This document shows positions 57,301 through 64,000 of a stretch of DNA of 64,000 nt, piece by piece. The notes under the pieces were generated by a model. The model was not told the origin of the DNA. It did not search any database and was given only the letters and a program-made list of their open reading frames with translations. Position 1 is the stretch's first letter, and each line of letters opens with the position of its first letter. Source of the DNA: Asaia sp. W19 (lineage in GTDB: Bacteria; Pseudomonadota; Alphaproteobacteria; Acetobacterales; Acetobacteraceae); assembly GCF_003994335.1 (NCBI RefSeq), contig NZ_PNQZ01000013.1, forward strand, positions 62,001-126,000, in the 5' to 3' direction. The translations under genes were made by a program, and so were the position numbers.

Positions 57301-58064
57301 AGATTACCCCCCGCCTCGATCACAACACTGACGAGATAGCCCGAGAGCTGAGACGCCACGGCCCCGTTCTTGATGTAAAGGACAGCGCTCGTACCAAGCA
57401 CGGCCGGACCGGACACGATCACGGTGCCACTTTGATAGACTGTACCTCCATCAAGGTTCACCGCCGACCATGTCCCGCTCAGAACGCTCGCATTGACAAG
57501 TTCAGTGCCGTTGACGGTAGAGCCGGAATAAAATGCTGTGCCCGACTGAACGTAGCCACCCGACATTGCCGTGAAACCATCGGTCGTTCCGGAGGCAAGG
57601 ATCGCTGACCCACCCGCCGAAACAACAACTCCTGCGGCACTGCCACCACTGGAAACGCGCAGATACCCTCCCTTGAGGATCTGGCTCTGCATGATCGATG
57701 CTCCGGCGGCAACGGTCACCCAATTGGCGTCATACCCGCTATTGAACCAGGTATCATTATAGGATTGAGCGCCGGAGCCGAGGGTCGTCTCGGTCGAATT
57801 CAGATTGTTGGTCTGGATGATCCCACCCGAGGCCACTGTGAGCGTCGAGTCATCGAGTTGGGAGTTTGCCAGCACACCCCCAGCAGCGACGGAAACACTC
57901 CCCTTCACAGCTGTCAGGCCATCGACAAAAGCCCCACTCGTGATCTTGAGCGACGCGCCGCTCCCGAGTGAAACCTGATCACGCACCCGAGCCGTGCCGC
58001 TCACGTAAACGGTTGCGTAACCATCAGATACAGCGGACCACGTTCCGCGCAATACGTAAGCCAA
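54303..58064 (-). CDS. Giant AIDA-repeat protein with C-terminal Hint_2 domain
   Basis: 1253 residues from a TTG at 58064, with GGGAG upstream. No signal peptide and no autotransporter barrel are visible. Residues 7-900 are beta-helix-like Gly/Ser/Val repeats of AIDA type, built from five modules; the first four start exactly 190 residues apart (7, 197, 387, 577), the fifth at 750. Each carries GTWSAV and a W-Y/F-NSGY motif. A Hint_2 (hedgehog/intein-like) domain starts at Cys908 (CFLAGTLIQT) and has TSEHCMPFEGAF (His991) and YYHIEMERHAIILANN. About 140 residues of a second conserved region (SLPPGVRFVRLAS, DDRRRFGVCIG) end the protein. It is probably extracellular, perhaps self-cleaving; this is inferred. 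Confidence 0.85.
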   Translation of the reverse strand: MAYVLRGTWSAVSDGYATVYVSGTARVRDQVSLGSGASLKITSGAFVDGLTAVKGSVSVAAGGVLANSQLDDSTLTVASGGIIQTNNLNSTETTLGSGAQSYNDTWFNSGYDANWVTVAAGASIMQSQILKGGYLRVSSGGSAAGVVVSAGGSAILASGTTDGFTAMSGGYVQSGTAFYSGSTVNGTELVNASVLSGTWSAVNLDGGTVYQSGTVIVSGPAVLGTSAVLYIKNGAVASQLSGYLVSVVIEAGGNLDSSVIINGSVRIAAGGASTNNALNSTATTVASGGSSFNDVWYNSGYDINVATFQSGASISGAQVLNGGSLSVQTGATGNDIYVSGTGTATFSAGSVENYTAAPGGKVVSGTMTYSGILVGDNSYDNTRVLSGVWSAIDSDGTTVFRSGSVSVQWPVTFASGATLYISSGAQVAGIKAVATTVQVLNGGALYQSTIENGTLTVASGGSTTGNYLNSTTTTYGSGASSLADRWYNSGYNVDAAVFQSGASVWGAVVDQGGSVTVSSGAQGSDITVYKGGSASFASGTVDQYRATSGGTLVSGSQYFTGMMIDGSSYDNTPLLAGRWTAVYDQGATVYTSGTTSFSWPVAMAQSAFLTVGPGATASSIYGTAITVTVQSGGTLTASRIANGSVTLASGASSINNGFNSTPVTISSGASSVADDWYNSGYNVDVTSVYAGATLEGVTIGNGGSMVVQSGVNLGNVSVDSAGVFVTSSPMNGDVWVPPAPEPNGAVTLTGTWSAVADEWGQTVYQSGTKVVSDSVALGNGATLYVMSGATALNLSGYLVSVYVSNGGTLMASYIRNGTVSVLDGGTTLGNQFNSVPMTIAAGGSSMNDTWFNSGYNVDRVTVASGGYVQSPSVGSGAILSAGPGATLTSPVVGQGGVLMLDHVALDPCFLAGTLIQTAQGEVAVENLQIGDEVICLDGEHRFTQKISWIGSRQNQHQPYLPLDQAGYPVCIRKNALADGVPSRDLYMTSEHCMPFEGAFIPLRMLVNGTSIYYDTTRPIYHYYHIEMERHAIILANNTPTESYLNTGHRRQFTHQASIPGRIMEIPGDWHSDAALPLNVACDFVQPVHEKLVARALSLGFESKLQGSGAMTEDPDFCLILENGTRIDPIAIEGARRRFSLPPGVRFVRLASHQARPCDFIGPWVDDRRRFGVCIGEVSLQIADRALPIRTHLDGVEREGWVAELCELGRWTEGYALLNLPSVTATVPALLDIEVTGTVPYRVDPIIEAPRFCA
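55365..58046 (-). repeat. Five large protein modules with a 570-bp period
   Basis: Modules: residues 7-196 (58046-57477), 197-386 (57476-56907), 387-576 (56906-56337), 577-749 (56336-55818) and 750-900 (55817-55365). The first three are exactly 190 codons each, the fourth 173. Positions of the NSGY motif repeat at 108, 298, 488, 678 and 852, again 190 apart except the last. Codons differ between copies, so the period is kept at protein level, not by recent DNA duplication. Confidence 0.85.
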
Positions 58065-58961
58065 AGGGCTTTCTCCCGACTTTATTGATTCGGGGAACTC
58101 CTTGCATAATCTGAACGAGCACTCATTAACCGGACCGTTATCTGCGTCGGTAATTGATATTATTCAACAAACTATGTCGAAAATTCAGGCATATCACCCT
58201 CATATCATCGATATGAATACTTGGATCGCTCTATTGAGCACGAAACTTCTCATCCCTCGCCTGACCCTCGTCACGGGGAAGCCTCTGAACGCACAGCAAT
58301 CGAACAGTCAAAGCACAAGGCGCTTACTTATCGGGGAATAAGATCGCGAGGAGAGGGGCGGCGAAATCCGCAGTTTAAGCCGTTTGGACAGACCTGGTGC
58401 CGATACAGGCTCACGGCGCAGAAAGACGATCAACCAGCATCCAAGCGAAGCCCGGTTGGTGGATCGGACGATTCCATGACGGTTCGCGGCAAGTCGATGC
58501 GCGCAAGCCATGACAGTCGCGAAGGCACGGATTGAGTCTATTTATGACAATAATGTTCGTTAACTGACATGATTATGAAGAAAATATGAAATTGATAATA
58601 AAAATAGAGAACAGGCGAAGCGCTGATAATTTTTCATCAATATTATAGTCACGTTCAACATGTGACTCCGCTTTCCTCCCACCTGGCGGCCCTGAATGAG
58701 ATCTGTCTCGATGCGATGGTTCTCTCTATCGAGGACCTGCGGGCAGTTGCCCCTAAAAGGCGCAGGCGCCACGCGCAGCTCAAACCAGACACCTGCCCGC
58801 CATACACTTCAGACCTTGCGAACCCCAAGAGCGCTGATCAGCCCCCCCTTCGCTCCAGTTATCCCGAGACCGGACGGCTTGCTCGGGTCACCATTCCTGC
58901 CGCTGACCATCCAGATTATGATCGCATGGTTTGCGCATACGGATTGTCAGGAAAAGCCCCA
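58065..58961. other. Long A/T-rich gap between the Hint gene and the DUF202 gene
   Basis: About 900 bases with no convincing gene. The half closest to the Hint gene (58070-58250) and 58535-58660 are A/T-rich and must hold the divergent promoters. Short frames exist on both strands but none has a good start plus a recognisable product. The DUF202 frame is open up to 58662 with a GTG, but conserved sequence begins only at 58962. Confidence 0.45.
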
Positions 58962-59336
58962 ATGATCGCCCGCTATACCGACCACGCCGCCAATGAGCGG
59001 ACCTTTCTTGCCTGGGTGCGCACGGCGCTCGCTATGGTCGCGATCGGATGCATGCTGGCAAAATTCAATATCTTCCTAAGGCTGATCAGCAATGAACATC
59101 ATGCCGCCATGCCACGCCTGCTGGGCTCCTCAGCGTGGATTGGCGTTGCGACGATCTGCGCAGGGCTTGCCCTCCTTCCCGCGAGCTGGTGGCGATTTCG
59201 CCGGGTCAAGGCAGCGCTATCCTCCGAGGAACCACGAGAGATTACACTGAACGGGCTAGAGGGGATCTTCTGCCTTTTCCTGTGCTTCCTCGTCGCGGGT
59301 ATTCTGCTCTCGCTGCTCGGCGTGCTGCCGTCATGA
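58962..59336 (+). CDS. DUF202 (YidH-like) membrane protein
   Basis: 124 residues from the ATG at 58962, just after AGGAAAAG. It begins with the DUF202 signature (ARYTDHAANERTFLAWVRTALAMVAIGCMLAKF), followed by two more membrane helices (WIGVATICAGLALLPA and IFCLFLCFLVAGILLSLLGV). DUF202 proteins are small inner-membrane proteins of unknown role. Its stop overlaps the LysR start (ATGA), so the regulator is translationally coupled to it. Upstream open frame was judged not part of the protein. Confidence 0.8.
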   Translation: MIARYTDHAANERTFLAWVRTALAMVAIGCMLAKFNIFLRLISNEHHAAMPRLLGSSAWIGVATICAGLALLPASWWRFRRVKAALSSEEPREITLNGLEGIFCLFLCFLVAGILLSLLGVLPS

Positions 59337-60211
59337 CTCTCGAACAGCTTCGCATATTTATTGCCGTTGCCGAGCGTGAACATGTGACACGGGCAGCCGA
59401 GGCCTTATGCCTGACACAGTCCGCCGTCAGTCACGCGATCATGACGCTCGAGCAGGAGTTCGGGCTAAGCTTTTTCGATCGGATCGGACGCGGCATCGCT
59501 CTTACACCCACGGGACGGGTTTTCTTGTCCGAAGCCCGCGCCGTACTCAGTCGTGCTGAGGCCGCGAGGTCCCGTATGACCGAACTCACGATGCTCAAAG
59601 GAGGGACGCTGCACCTCTGGGCCAGCCAGACCATCGCAAGTTACTGGCTTCCGGCTCGGCTCAACCAGTTTCACACGCGCAACCCTGATATCACCCTTTC
59701 TCTCACTATCAGCAACACTGAGGAAATCTGTCAGAACCTCGCCTCCGGGACGCTCTCGCTTGGCCTGATCGAGGGCGCCGGCACGGAAGCGGGGCTGAGC
59801 CTGACCGAGATTGCCCGCGATCAGCTGGTTCTGGTGGTAGCGCCCGATCATCCCTGGTCCAGAGAGCCGCCCCTGCCACGGGATCTGACCCAGGCAGGCT
59901 GGATCCTGCGCGAGAGGGGATCGGGAACGCGGGCCAGTTTCGAAAATGCCTTGAGTGACTGGGGTGTAGATCCTGCGCAGTTGACCATCGTGATGGAGTT
60001 GACCTCTAATGAGGCCATTGCGAATGCCATTAGCACGGGGCAGGCAGCGACGGTTCTCTCTGCCAGTGTCGTGGCAGGGCTCATTGAAAACGGATTATTG
60101 CATCACGTCGAGATGGCATTTCCCGACCGTCGCTTTGCGCTTGTCCGCAATGATCGCTCGCTCTCCCCGGCGGAACAAGCCTTCACCCAATTTCTGCGCT
60201 CCTCTCTCTGA
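59333..60211 (+). CDS. LysR-family transcription regulator
   Basis: 292 residues. The N-terminal winged helix-turn-helix is textbook (MTLEQLRIFIAVAEREHVTRAAEALCLTQSAVSHAIMTLEQEFG). The ligand-binding domain follows, with ASQTIASYWLP and GLIEGAGTEAGL. LysR proteins that carry this TIASYWLP-type region often respond to small organic or sulfur/nitrogen signals, but the effector is unknown. It overlaps the DUF202 gene by four bases, which suggests a functional pair. It is convergent with the DUF3293 gene. Confidence 0.9.
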   Translation: MTLEQLRIFIAVAEREHVTRAAEALCLTQSAVSHAIMTLEQEFGLSFFDRIGRGIALTPTGRVFLSEARAVLSRAEAARSRMTELTMLKGGTLHLWASQTIASYWLPARLNQFHTRNPDITLSLTISNTEEICQNLASGTLSLGLIEGAGTEAGLSLTEIARDQLVLVVAPDHPWSREPPLPRDLTQAGWILRERGSGTRASFENALSDWGVDPAQLTIVMELTSNEAIANAISTGQAATVLSASVVAGLIENGLLHHVEMAFPDRRFALVRNDRSLSPAEQAFTQFLRSSL

Positions 60212-60241
60212 ACGCGACAGACGAGTCTTTTGCGACCGACC

Positions 60242-60712
60242 CTATCGATCGGCCTCTATCGATCGGCCCGTATCGATAAGCGTCGCAGGCGTGCGTTTTT
60301 CCCGTCCGTGGGGCAGCTTCCGCCTGTCGTACAGCCAGATCAGGCGCGCCTTACGGCCCTTCACAACATAGACGAGAGCATTCTGCCCAAAACGCCTGCC
60401 CAAGACACGTGCTCGGTCCATAGGCAAGGCTACGGCAAGGAAGGACTCTCCCCAGCCACGCCAGTGACCATATCCCACCTGCGGATCAAAGACCGACAGA
60501 TGAGCGCGCAGATGGGCCATGGCTCTGCGATTGATCCCCTCGGGCTGGCGTCGCCCGCTTGGGTTGCAGGCACTGATGAGCACGAGCGCCCGTGACCGAA
60601 AGGGCCATGGGTCAAGCCGCTCGCCAATTCGGATCGTGTGCTGCGCCAGATCGTAGCATGTCTGGCTGTAGGCGCGGCGCGTGGACGGGGTTGGGGGTCT
60701 CGGCCGTTGCAT
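60242..60712 (-). CDS. DUF3293 protein
   Basis: 156 residues. The ITACNP-type segment (ALVLISACNPSGRRQPEGIN), the helical ALRAHL-like part and the conserved GRRFGQNALVYV match DUF3293. Role unknown; no catalytic residues can be named. The last codons are built from a 14-bp repeat. It starts 33 bases after rodA on the same strand, so it is probably part of the mre-mrd transcript. Confidence 0.75.
   Translation of the reverse strand: MQRPRPPTPSTRRAYSQTCYDLAQHTIRIGERLDPWPFRSRALVLISACNPSGRRQPEGINRRAMAHLRAHLSVFDPQVGYGHWRGWGESFLAVALPMDRARVLGRRFGQNALVYVVKGRKARLIWLYDRRKLPHGREKRTPATLIDTGRSIEADR
60243..60280. repeat. 14-bp tandem repeat at the DUF3293 3' end
   Basis: The palindrome-containing heptamer TATCGAT recurs at 60243-60249, 60257-60263 and 60271-60277, 14 bases apart, giving about 2.5 copies of a 14-bp unit. 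It overlaps the stop codon and last residues of the minus-strand gene and lies just after the convergent LysR gene. Confidence 0.6.
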
Positions 60713-60745
60713 GGTTCCCCTACCCTCTTCTCGGCTCCGCAGACT

Positions 60746-61900
60746 CTAGAGATCGGGATTACGCTCGATCGTGTCACGCTCGTTCCGATGCACCCAGGCA
60801 GAGAGCAGCAGACCAAAGCCGAACATCATGGTGAGCATGGCCGAGCCGCCATAGGAGATCAGCGGCAGGGGCACACCGCCCACAGGAATGACACCCATCA
60901 CCATCGAGAGATTGACCGCGCAATACAGGAAGAAATCGACCGAGATGCCAAGTGCCAGCAGGCGACCGAACTGGTTGCGACTGCGCATGGACATCAGCAT
61001 GCCGCCCACCACAAGCAGAGCCAGAAGACCGATAACCGAGATCGCCCCGGCATAGCCCCATTCCTCCCCAATCATGGTGAAGATGAAGTCGGTCTGTTTT
61101 TCCGGCAGAAAGTTCAGCTGTCCCTGCGTTCCCCGCAAATACCCCTCGCCCCACATCCCGCCCGAACCCAGCGCGATCTTGGACTGGATGATATTGTACC
61201 CGGCCCCAAGCGGGTCATGCTCCGGATGCAGAAAGGTGTCGATACGCGCCTTCTGGTAATCATGCAGATGGCCGTAAACGAATTTGCCGAGAAACGGCAC
61301 GGGGGCCACCAGAAGCGCGATCTGCCACAGGCGCATTCCCGCTGCAAAGAACATCGTCGCGCCGATAAGCCCGATGATGACCGCCGTGCCAAGATTGGGC
61401 TCCTTGAGTACCAGCGCCACCGGCAGCAGGGTCAGGAGCGCAGGTGGGATCAGGCGCAGTGGATTGCCCATGCGCTTGATGTCGATACGGTGAAACCAGC
61501 TCGCCAGCGCCAGGACGAGCGCGATCTTGGCAAATTCCGAGGGCTGGAACTGAAGCCCTGCCAGATTGATCCAGCGCTCAGCCCCTTTGCCCACATGGCC
61601 CATGCGGAGCACGAGCGTCAGCAATGTCACCGCGCCGAGATAGACGGGTATGGAGAGCAGGCGCAGCACGCGCGGGCTCGTCAGCGCCACCACAATCATC
61701 ATGACCAGACCAAAGCCGAAACGCACGATCTGCGGCCGGGCAAAAGGCTTGGCCGTGCCGCCCCCTGCGGAGTAGAGCGCCAGATAACCGACCCCGGCCA
61801 GAGCGCAGATGAGCAGCACGTAAAGCCAGTTGATCTGAAGCAGCTTGCCCAGAAGCCGGAAACTCGGCTCTGGACGCCACAGGCGTTTCTGCCAGTTCAT
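60746..61900 (-). CDS. mrdB: Rod shape-determining peptidoglycan glycosyltransferase RodA
   Basis: 384 residues with about ten membrane helices; the SEDS-family polymerase that works with PBP2 in lateral-wall growth. Visible are NWLYVLLICAL near the start, the LQFQPSEFAKIALVLAL segment (conserved SEDS), the ISYGGSAML segment at the end, and DFIFTMIGEEWGYAG in a periplasmic loop. Its ATG shares one base with the mrdA stop (TAATG). The symbol rodA is equally used. Confidence 0.95.
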   Translation of the reverse strand: MNWQKRLWRPEPSFRLLGKLLQINWLYVLLICALAGVGYLALYSAGGGTAKPFARPQIVRFGFGLVMMIVVALTSPRVLRLLSIPVYLGAVTLLTLVLRMGHVGKGAERWINLAGLQFQPSEFAKIALVLALASWFHRIDIKRMGNPLRLIPPALLTLLPVALVLKEPNLGTAVIIGLIGATMFFAAGMRLWQIALLVAPVPFLGKFVYGHLHDYQKARIDTFLHPEHDPLGAGYNIIQSKIALGSGGMWGEGYLRGTQGQLNFLPEKQTDFIFTMIGEEWGYAGAISVIGLLALLVVGGMLMSMRSRNQFGRLLALGISVDFFLYCAVNLSMVMGVIPVGGVPLPLISYGGSAMLTMMFGFGLLLSAWVHRNERDTIERNPDL

Positions 61901-63804
61901 TACTCTGCGTCCGCGACGGCCTGACCGGGGGCGTGATCGTGATTGACCGGATCGCGCTGAAGCGTATCGGTCATGATATCACGTGCCAGCGGGGCAGCGG
62001 CATCCGCGCCGCCATTCCCGTGCTCGATCACGACCGCAATGGCATAACGCGGCGCATCATAAGGTGCGAAACAGATGAAAAGCGCATGGGGACGCTCCTC
62101 CCAGGGGAGGTTCATCGAATTGAAGTGCCCACTCTCACGCAGTGCGCGCGACACGCGCCTGACCTGAGCCGAACCCGTTTTCCCCGCCATTGCCACATCG
62201 GGGATATTCAGCCGGGCTTTAGGCGCCGTTCCGCGCGGCGCATTCACGACATCGAACATGCCTTGACGAATGACCGAAAGATGCGCGTCGGGGATATCGA
62301 GCACAGGAGCGGCATCGAGCGGCGTATGCTCGGAATCGTGCTCGTTGATCTTGCGCACCAGATGCGGCGTCACGTTACGCCCGGAAGCGATGCGCGAAAC
62401 ATAGGTGGCGAGCTCAAGCGGCGTGACCTGCACGAAACCCTGACCGATGCCGGCATTGACGGTGTCACCCCCATTCCAGTGAAAGCCGTGTTTCTGGCGC
62501 CATTCGGGCGTGGGGATCACACCGGCGCGGGTATGGGGAAGCTCTATATCCAGCTTGGTGCCGAGACCGAAGCCATTGGCCATGGCCTTGATGGGCTCCA
62601 TGCCGATCTTGCGCGCCGCCAGATAGAAATAGACGTCGCAGCTATACATGAGTGCCTGCTGCATGGTGATGCTTCCATGCCCCCAGCGCGACCAGCAATG
62701 AAAACGGACCCCACCCATGTCGTAATAGCCAGGACAGGTGAACCGGTCCTGCGGGCTGACCAGCCCCGATTGCAGCGCAGCCAGAGCCACGGCAGGCTTG
62801 AAGGTCGATCCTGGCGGGTAGACACCGGCCACCGTCTTGTTGATGAGCGGGGTACGGACGTTATTCGTCCATTCGATCCATTGAGCGTGGCTCACGCCTG
62901 AATCAAACAGGGAGGGATCGAAAGACGGTGTGCTGACCATGGCCAGCACCTCGCCATTACGGCAATCCATCACCACGACGCTGGCAGCCTGATCGCCGAT
63001 GCGGTTGAGCACCATCTGCTGCAGCCCGGCATCGATGGTCAGGACGATCTCGTCACCCTGCTGGCCGTCGACGCGATCCATCTCACCCATGACGCGGCCC
63101 TTGGAGTTGACCTCCATCTCGACAGAGCCCGGCGCGCCGCGCAGCAGATCATCCTGGGTCTGCTCGATACCGGCCCGACCGGCGCGCATGCCCGGCAAAG
63201 CCATCATCGGGCTGGAGGCCACGTCGCGCTCATTGGGAGGCGCGACATAACCAACAATATGCGCCAATTGCGGTCCATAGGGATAAAGCCGCGTCGTGCC
63301 GACATCAATCAGTACGCCAGGAAGGCTCGGCGCGTTCAGTTCGATACGCGCCATGTCATCCCAGCTCAGGAAATCCTTGAGAGCGACAGGCACGTATTTA
63401 CGAATATGGCGCAGGTCGCGCTCGATACGCGCCTGATCACGCTCATCGAGCGCGATGATCTGGCCGAAACGCGCGATGGTCGCGTGGATGTCGGTTGTCT
63501 CCTCCGGCATGAGGAGCGCGCGCCAGTTAACCTTGTTGCCCGCCAGCTGGATGCCGAAGCGATCGACGATCTGCCCGCGTGCCGGGGCAAGCAGACGCTT
63601 GCTCGTCCGATTGCGGGCCGCCAGGTCGCGCAGATGATCGCCCTCATGCACCTGGAGATCATAGAGCTTCTTGCCCAGCACGCCGAGCACGCCTGCCTGG
63701 GTGGCAAGCACGAGCAGGGCGCGGCGCGTGAACACACCGCGCGAGGGCGTTACCTCCTCACGCTTGCTGCGAGTCCGGGATGACTGCGGGCGCTTTGACT
63801 TCAT
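61900..63804 (-). CDS. mrdA: Penicillin-binding protein 2 (elongation transpeptidase)
   Basis: 634 residues, ATG at 63804. One N-terminal membrane helix (about 28-48), a pedestal domain (GQIVDRFGIQLAGN), then the transpeptidase domain with SxxK at 333-336 (GSTFKP), SCD at 388-390 and KTGS at 542-545. This is the class B PBP that, with RodA, builds the cylinder wall. It is read after mreD and before rodA, the usual order. Its 3' end overlaps rodA by one base. Confidence 0.95.
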   Translation of the reverse strand: MKSKRPQSSRTRSKREEVTPSRGVFTRRALLVLATQAGVLGVLGKKLYDLQVHEGDHLRDLAARNRTSKRLLAPARGQIVDRFGIQLAGNKVNWRALLMPEETTDIHATIARFGQIIALDERDQARIERDLRHIRKYVPVALKDFLSWDDMARIELNAPSLPGVLIDVGTTRLYPYGPQLAHIVGYVAPPNERDVASSPMMALPGMRAGRAGIEQTQDDLLRGAPGSVEMEVNSKGRVMGEMDRVDGQQGDEIVLTIDAGLQQMVLNRIGDQAASVVVMDCRNGEVLAMVSTPSFDPSLFDSGVSHAQWIEWTNNVRTPLINKTVAGVYPPGSTFKPAVALAALQSGLVSPQDRFTCPGYYDMGGVRFHCWSRWGHGSITMQQALMYSCDVYFYLAARKIGMEPIKAMANGFGLGTKLDIELPHTRAGVIPTPEWRQKHGFHWNGGDTVNAGIGQGFVQVTPLELATYVSRIASGRNVTPHLVRKINEHDSEHTPLDAAPVLDIPDAHLSVIRQGMFDVVNAPRGTAPKARLNIPDVAMAGKTGSAQVRRVSRALRESGHFNSMNLPWEERPHALFICFAPYDAPRYAIAVVIEHGNGGADAAAPLARDIMTDTLQRDPVNHDHAPGQAVADAE

Positions 63805-63915
63805 CGCGTGGCAACATATCCGCGATACGGAGCGCGCATGGCTACAGGTCCACCTGTCGGGCGTCCGGTCGGAAACGCTGCGCTGCGACGGAACATCATG
63901 CTCAAAACCGGGCCT

Positions 63916-64000
63916 TCAGGCTTGTTCAGGGTCTGCCACCGTGCGACGCGCCCATGCGAACAGGGCGCTCAATGTCGGATAGATACCAATTGTCACCGCA
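63916..64000 (-). CDS. mreD: Rod shape-determining protein MreD, 3' end only
   Basis: Only the last 27 codons are in the window; they read as a hydrophobic segment (GIYPTLSALFAWARR) followed by a short polar end. That is the usual C-terminus of MreD, and the position directly ahead of mrdA-rodA supports it. The remainder lies off the right edge. Confidence 0.65.
   Translation of the reverse strand, partial: AVTIGIYPTLSALFAWARRTVADPEQA

Noticed and set aside
58102-58341. 79-codon plus-strand frame beginning with TTG in the gap upstream of the Hint gene
   Set aside because: Poor start context and composition not typical of the surrounding genes; kept only as part of the gap description.
60243-60280. 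CRISPR array
   Set aside because: The units are only 14 bases long, contiguous and without spacers.

Overview
This window looks like a chromosomal segment of an alphaproteobacterium, most likely an acetic acid bacterium (Acetobacteraceae). The evidence is the high-GC codon use and a mix of alphaproteobacterial genes: a cyanide-insensitive bd-type oxidase with its small DUF2474 subunit, a Suv3-like helicase, an EipB-like envelope protein, tatBC next to scpAB, and a giant AIDA-repeat protein ending in a Hint_2 domain. The genus cannot be fixed from sequence reading alone. I saw no rRNA, tRNA, insertion sequence, prophage or CRISPR array, so most of the window is core genome with a few accessory islands.

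Layout. 1-3.6 kb: the end of a DUF2125 gene, then cioA-cioB and a 43-residue third subunit behind an intercistronic hairpin. 3.6-7.7 kb: a HAD phosphatase and gloB on the minus strand, divergent from methyltransferase-psd-pssA, which make phosphatidylethanolamine from phosphatidylserine. 7.7-13.6 kb: an accessory stretch on the minus strand with a TonB-dependent receptor, a DUF2142 membrane-protein gene broken by an in-frame amber codon, and a Kir-type potassium channel. 13.6-19.5 kb: a minus-strand run of DAHP synthase, pncB, an acidic orphan, a Tat-exported DsrE-like protein and gltX, with alkB upstream. 19.6-29.3 kb: a secreted orphan, an alpha/beta hydrolase, an S1/P1 nuclease, glutathione reductase, ferredoxin-NADP reductase, an S10 peptidase and a Suv3-like helicase.

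29.7-40.4 kb: D-lactate dehydrogenase, then a long minus-strand housekeeping series read in the order dgt, argS, SPOR protein, scpA, scpB, tatB, tatC, serS. Many of these genes overlap by four bases. 40.4-54.3 kb: an ErpA-type Fe-S protein with an exonuclease III; a MocR regulator divergent from urcA-phzF across a palindrome-rich promoter; EipB, aspS, a Rieske-AIF oxidoreductase, surE, a DUF2076 protein, and glyQ-glyS. 54.3-58.1 kb: the AIDA/Hint protein, built from modules repeating every 190 residues. 58.1-64 kb: a DUF202-LysR pair, DUF3293, rodA, mrdA (PBP2) and the 3' end of mreD, i.e. the cell-elongation locus.

Together the window covers respiration (CIO, D-lactate dehydrogenase), envelope building (PE synthesis, MreD-PBP2-RodA, EipB, SPOR), translation (five complete aminoacyl-tRNA synthetase systems), chromosome condensation and protein export. 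The least explained pieces are the modular Hint protein, the amber-interrupted DUF2142 gene, the Tat-exported DsrE-like gene with its acidic neighbour, and the urcA-phzF unit with its MocR regulator.
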